Positions 60,600-64,000 of a stretch of 64,000 nucleotides of DNA are shown one piece after another. The notes under the pieces were generated by a model, which ran no database searches, was not told the origin of the DNA, and saw only the letters and a list, made by a program, of their open reading frames with translations. The DNA is taken from contig NZ_CP083405.1 of assembly GCF_000975265.2 (NCBI RefSeq), forward strand, positions 1,984,001 through 2,048,000, given 5' to 3'. Made by a program: the position numbers and the translations under genes. This DNA comes from Mycobacterium lepromatosis. Lineage in GTDB: Bacteria > Actinomycetota > Actinomycetes > Mycobacteriales > Mycobacteriaceae. Within the stretch, counting starts at the first letter, position 1, and each line of letters begins with the position of its first letter.

Positions 60600-61346
60600 G
60601 TGCAAGGAATTTCTGCTTGCTCGATTCGGGCTATCCATTCGGTGGCTTCATCGACGGTGCCGATGTTTGTCGCCCTCTTCCAAGTAGCAGCGACCGCCGC
60701 ACTATCCCCACCGTTATATTCAGGGCAGCAGCATTGAACTTGGCTCAGGTCATGTCGCCGCCGCTATTTGTGTTTTGATGACCAACGCGTCAATGCAGTG
60801 TGCACGCAGCAGCTAGAATTCATCATCGTAGCGATACACCCCCGAGACAGCAGCGCCTGGTGATTACACAGCAATAACGCATCGTCCGATGCGGTAATTA
60901 TTTAAATCAAAAAACCATGCCTCACTGTCGGTGAACGCCTTTACGCCGGGAGCGATCCTTTGTGAGAAAAGTTCTAGAATGTGTTGCTCTACAATTATTT
61001 ATGACATCTCAGCGTCTGATGCCATAACGACAGCGTCACCCGGGTACCACGGCAAATGAACTAGCGCCAAATGGGGGCACGGGTAATTCGCGATACACCT
61101 CGGCAGCTTGTGCTGTGATGGTCGCCGTAAACGGGTGAATAGTGTTGACGACGGGGTCAATTGCCTCGTCACACAGCTAAGTCCGTAAACTGTCGACGTT
61201 GCCGAACCCACCGATGCGCACCGCACCGCCCGGCAGTGACAGGTTTGGCACCCGGCCAGCGAGCTGATGAGCTCAACCTCAGAGTCCAATTCCTTCGCCA
61301 GCGCGCTGCCCTCAGAGGTGCCGCTCAGTAGCAACTTCCGCATCAA
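60600..61346 (-). pseudogene. cobK: Precorrin-6A reductase CobK, broken
   Basis: ATG 61346 region begins MMRKLLLSGTSEGSALAKEL, then DSEVELISSLAG, the NADPH-binding start of CobK (expected LLLGGTAEGRALA). Later fragments are LALVHLPWYPGDAVVMASDA (about 61040), corresponding to VLARPPWDPG. A degraded tail runs to about 60600 (TVDEATEWIARIEQA in another frame). The middle is frameshifted. It lies directly downstream of the cobM remnant with which it overlaps, as in the M. tuberculosis order cobK-cobM-cobL. Confidence 0.75.
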
Positions 61347-62010
61347 TGGGCGCTCTTTTGCAGGGCGCAGTCAAATATAGGTAGCGGTCCGCGAACCCTT
61401 CGGCGGCCAGTAAGTCGCTTATAATAATCTTGGCCTCATGCATCTGGTCGGCGATATCGGCCAGCGTACCGCGTAACATGGTCTGCTGCGGCCAGCTCAC
61501 GAAAGCAGCAACAGCTGCGGAGAGTTCGGGCCAGCAACTGCGGGATTATTGCGTCGATCTGAGTGGAAGCTAGGTAAAGGACCAGGCCAGGTTGGACAAG
61601 GCTTCGTCCGTCGGCATGGAGGTCAACAGGGTCGCCACCAGAAGTGACAGCACTGTCTTTGCCCCTCCCGGGGGGATGAGGTCACTTTTTAGAACGGCCA
61701 CTGCCGTAGCGAAAGCAGGCACACTAGGCATCATGTAATAGCTGATGCCCCGTGCGTCGAGCCAACGACACTGCTCAATCAACCCATTATACAGCAGACG
61801 GATTCCCTGAGTGCAAATGCGCCACGTCGTGGCCGGCAGCTAGTCGGGCGAGCTCGATGACGATCCGTTCAAGCGTCAATGGACCGGTGTCGACGGCTTT
61901 TGCACCGGGTAAACACTGCACCAGCAGATCGTCGGGAATGATCTAACCTAGGTAGAGGCATACCCTGGCATCTTTTCAGAAGCCGTTGGCCGCGGACGAT
62001 GATCATGTCG
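61312..62010 (-). pseudogene. cobM: Precorrin-4 C11-methyltransferase CobM, broken
   Basis: Fragments in family order from the 5' side: CLYLG then IIPDDLLVQCLPGAKAVDTG (about 61900-61950), HDVAHLHSGNPS (SAM-site GDPS changed to GNPS), IEQCRWLDARGISYYMMPSV then PAFATAVAVLKSDL (61782-61680), and the C-terminal WPQQTMLRGTLADIADQMHE, AKIIISDLLAAEGFADRYLY (61497-61380). The tetrapyrrole-methylase fold is clear, but frames change at least three times. The 3' end overlaps the start of cobK. Confidence 0.78.
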
Positions 62011-62029
62011 GTGGTTGCCCGGGACCGCG

Positions 62030-62240
62030 TCGATGCAATACACCGTCAGTCTTAAAATTACCGCCCATCGAGTAAGCGGCATCTGCGGGCGCCAACCAGC
62101 GAAGTCGCCCAGCGGTTCGCGATGATAACGCTGAACATGGCGTAGCTAGGTAAAGGCCTATGTGACCGGTCCCTCCGCGCTCTAGCGATGACATAAAGAC
62201 CATTAGGGTAACGCGAGTCTGGCCAAAAAATCACACTGTT
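62030..62240 (-). pseudogene. cobL: 3' remnant of CobL (precorrin-6Y methylase)
   Basis: Only the last ~60 codons are visible: HVQRYHREPLGDFAGWRPQM then PLTRWAVI, matching the family C-terminus FQHYLGEPLGGFTGWRPQLP. The stop is lost and the frame runs on into the cobM region. Upstream, at about 62250, similarity switches abruptly to an mmpL gene on the opposite strand, so the first 330 or so codons of cobL are gone. Confidence 0.65.
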
Positions 62241-62254
62241 AACTTGCACACCAT

Positions 62255-64000
62255 TGCAATGATGTTGCTGCTGGGCTACCGCTAAATCGCCACCACACTC
62301 GTCCGGTTGTTCATAACCGGTATAGCGTTGGCTTCGTCACGAAGAGTCATCGCGGTTCGCGTATACCACGACGTATTCGGACTTACCACGTTCGTCGCGA
62401 ACACCCTCATGTGTTGGCGATCGTCGCCGCAACGGAATACGGGATCTTCCTCGCCGACTGGTATCCAAAAGCACATCAAGTCAGCTACGATCAAGAAACG
62501 ATATACCACATCACATTTCGTAATGTGACCTCGGTTGTGTTAGAGCCAAGTTTAGCCATCGCCAAAGTAGCGTATTGCCCGAGCTTCGCCAAGCTAGCCT
62601 GGGTTCAAGTGGCAATCGTAATGTTGGCTGTGGTGTTCGCCGGACTCACGCTGGGTCCGGCTGTCATTTTCGCGGGCAGTTGTTTCGGTCTTTTCGAACG
62701 CAAGTGAGCGACCAGAGGCCGGCTGTGGCGGCGGATCGGCACCGATTTTGGCTGTCAGTACCGCTATCGCCCTGATCGCGCTACCGGGATATGTGATGAG
62801 TTGCAACGACCGGTTACTACCTGTCCGCCAAAGCCCCGGCCAATTTTGGCTACCAGGCTGCCGAACGGCATTTCTCTCAGACAAGGATGAACCCGAGCAT
62901 ACTTATGTTCGATGCCAACTACGACATGCGGCCGACATTCTGGTGCTTGATCAAGTTGTGAAAAACATCATTCGCGTGGTGGGAACCGTCATGATTCAAG
63001 ACATGAGCAGGCCTCTAGGCATTTCCGGTTCAACACAGCTTGATGCCGTTTCAGAACAGCACAGAGTCAAACGACCATGCAAAATATGAACTTTCTGAAA
63101 GATAGATATGGCCCACATTCTCGAGACAGTCGAGGAAATGCAGTTCATGATCGACAGTATGCAGCGCATGTATATCGTCACGCAGGACCTGTTCAACGCC
63201 GCTGACGACAGTGCAAAATCACAACGAAAACATAAGATATTACCGATAATTGGCGGAAACAAATCGCTGATTTAAACGACTTCTGATGACCGATCAGAAA
63301 TTTTTTGGTATAGGCACTGGTTCGACATAGCCATATGTTGTTCGTTGCTATCCCTATTCGACTCGTTGAATGAATTTGACCAACTTGCCAAGCAGTTCCA
63401 TAACATTACGGCTGATATCCAGCACACTGCCGCGGCCACACACGAGATGCTGCTGTTGATTCCGCCGATGATCGACATAATGAAGACCACAAAAGTCCTC
63501 ATGCTAAGGATTTACGCTACTTTCTTGGCGATGATTCATCGAATGGAGGTTATGAACGATACCGCCATCGTCATAAGGCAAAGCGTCGACAACTCCAAGA
63601 ATGACGACTTCTTCTACTTGCCCCCTGAGGCGTTCGATAACCCGGACTTCATAGACGGTTCTACGAATATTCTTGTAGCCAGACGGCAAGTCGGAGCGCT
63701 TTTCATTTATCCATCAAGTCGATCCGATGACACCGTAAGGAATCTCGCGTGTCGCTTTGGAGCGAACCTACGCACAAGAGGGACTGACACAATCCCCCTG
63801 GCGGAGGCCAAGGGGTTGTTACCTCGGAGGTACTGCCGCAAACTTCAAATACATACACAACGGCGCCAAATAGGACCTGATGATCGTGGTGGTCTCGGCG
63901 CTCACGATGCTCTTTATGATCATGCTGCTACCCACCCGACACCTGGTGGCCGCGTTGGTGATCGGTCGGCACCGTGGCCAACTCAATTGCCGCATCCTTA
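62255..64000 (+). pseudogene. MmpL-family lipid transporter, 5'-truncated and broken
   Basis: Similarity starts in the middle of the first RND membrane bundle (TIAMMLLLGYR, LVRLFITGIALASSR) and continues as VVAATEYGIFLADWYPKAHQ, then FRNVTSVVLEPSLAIAKVAY and VVFAGLTLGPAVIFAGSCFG. Next is the second-half lead [20 protein letters not shown] and the large periplasmic loop ([22 protein letters not shown], [30 protein letters not shown]). Loop fragments follow near 63120-63690 (EMQFMIDSMQRMY, DDFFYLPPEAFDN), ending with LMIVVVSALTMLFMIMLLPT at the window edge. It needs many frame changes. MmpL proteins export cell-wall lipids; which one this was cannot be decided. Confidence 0.78.

Noticed and set aside
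1..64000. CRISPR arrays, rRNA, complete prophage or novel defence system
   Set aside because: No regularly spaced repeats, rRNA-like blocks or phage structural genes were seen. The only mobile sequence recognised is the IS30 remnant.

Overview
The window looks like a chromosomal segment of a leprosy-bacillus-type mycobacterium (Mycobacterium leprae, M. lepromatosis or the related M. uberis). The recognisable genes are mycobacterial. Base composition is far less GC-rich than in free-living mycobacteria, and more than half of the recognisable genes are decayed: reading frames are broken by several stops and frameshifts, yet protein similarity can still be followed from frame to frame. The sequence alone does not settle the species. 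Rv numbers below are M. tuberculosis orthologues recalled from memory, not database hits.

Layout. (A) 1-20830 follows the M. tuberculosis Rv2695-Rv2675c block in inverted orientation. Intact genes are an Rv2695-like partial CDS, ceoB, arsA with its CBS-domain partner, dxs, an RNase D-like gene with its DUF3000 partner, and the haem trio hemE-hemY-hemQ. Decayed genes are Rv2694c, Rv2693c, ceoC, an APC permease, a TrmA-type methyltransferase, an ABC exporter, a flavin oxidoreductase absent from this place in M. tuberculosis, echA15 and a SAM methyltransferase. (B) 20900-33575 is an accessory stretch with no M. tuberculosis counterpart at this site. It holds a DUF559 remnant, an IS30-type transposase remnant, a compact structured inverted-repeat element, one intact PAS-GGDEF diguanylate cyclase, and remnants of a ketoacyl synthase, an amidohydrolase, an amino-acid permease, a copper amine oxidase and a universal stress protein. 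(C) 33576-56207 follows Rv2037c-Rv2061c in the normal orientation. Intact genes are a patatin, a complete sugar ABC importer (Rv2038c-Rv2041c type), a small Rv2049c-like gene, rbpA, ppm1, lnt, a dienelactone hydrolase and a PPOX-fold protein. Decayed genes are an ECF41-type sigma factor, Rv2047c, a single-module pks12, an Rv2052c-like amidohydrolase and fxsA. (D) 56208-62240 is the cobalamin/sigC block. cobN, cobH, cobI, blaC, cobK, cobM and cobL are all broken, while sigC is intact with a perfect 16-bp hairpin just upstream. (E) 62255-64000 is an mmpL remnant joined directly to the cobL remnant.

What still works together: isoprenoid precursor supply (Dxs); the coproporphyrin-dependent haem route (HemE, HemY/CgoX, HemQ/ChdC); polyprenol-phosphate-mannose synthesis and lipoprotein N-acylation (Ppm1, Lnt); transcription (RbpA, SigC); sugar import; and a c-di-GMP cyclase. 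What is lost: cobalamin synthesis, the Pks12 product, BlaC beta-lactamase, and amine catabolism. No rRNA, tRNA or CRISPR array was found.
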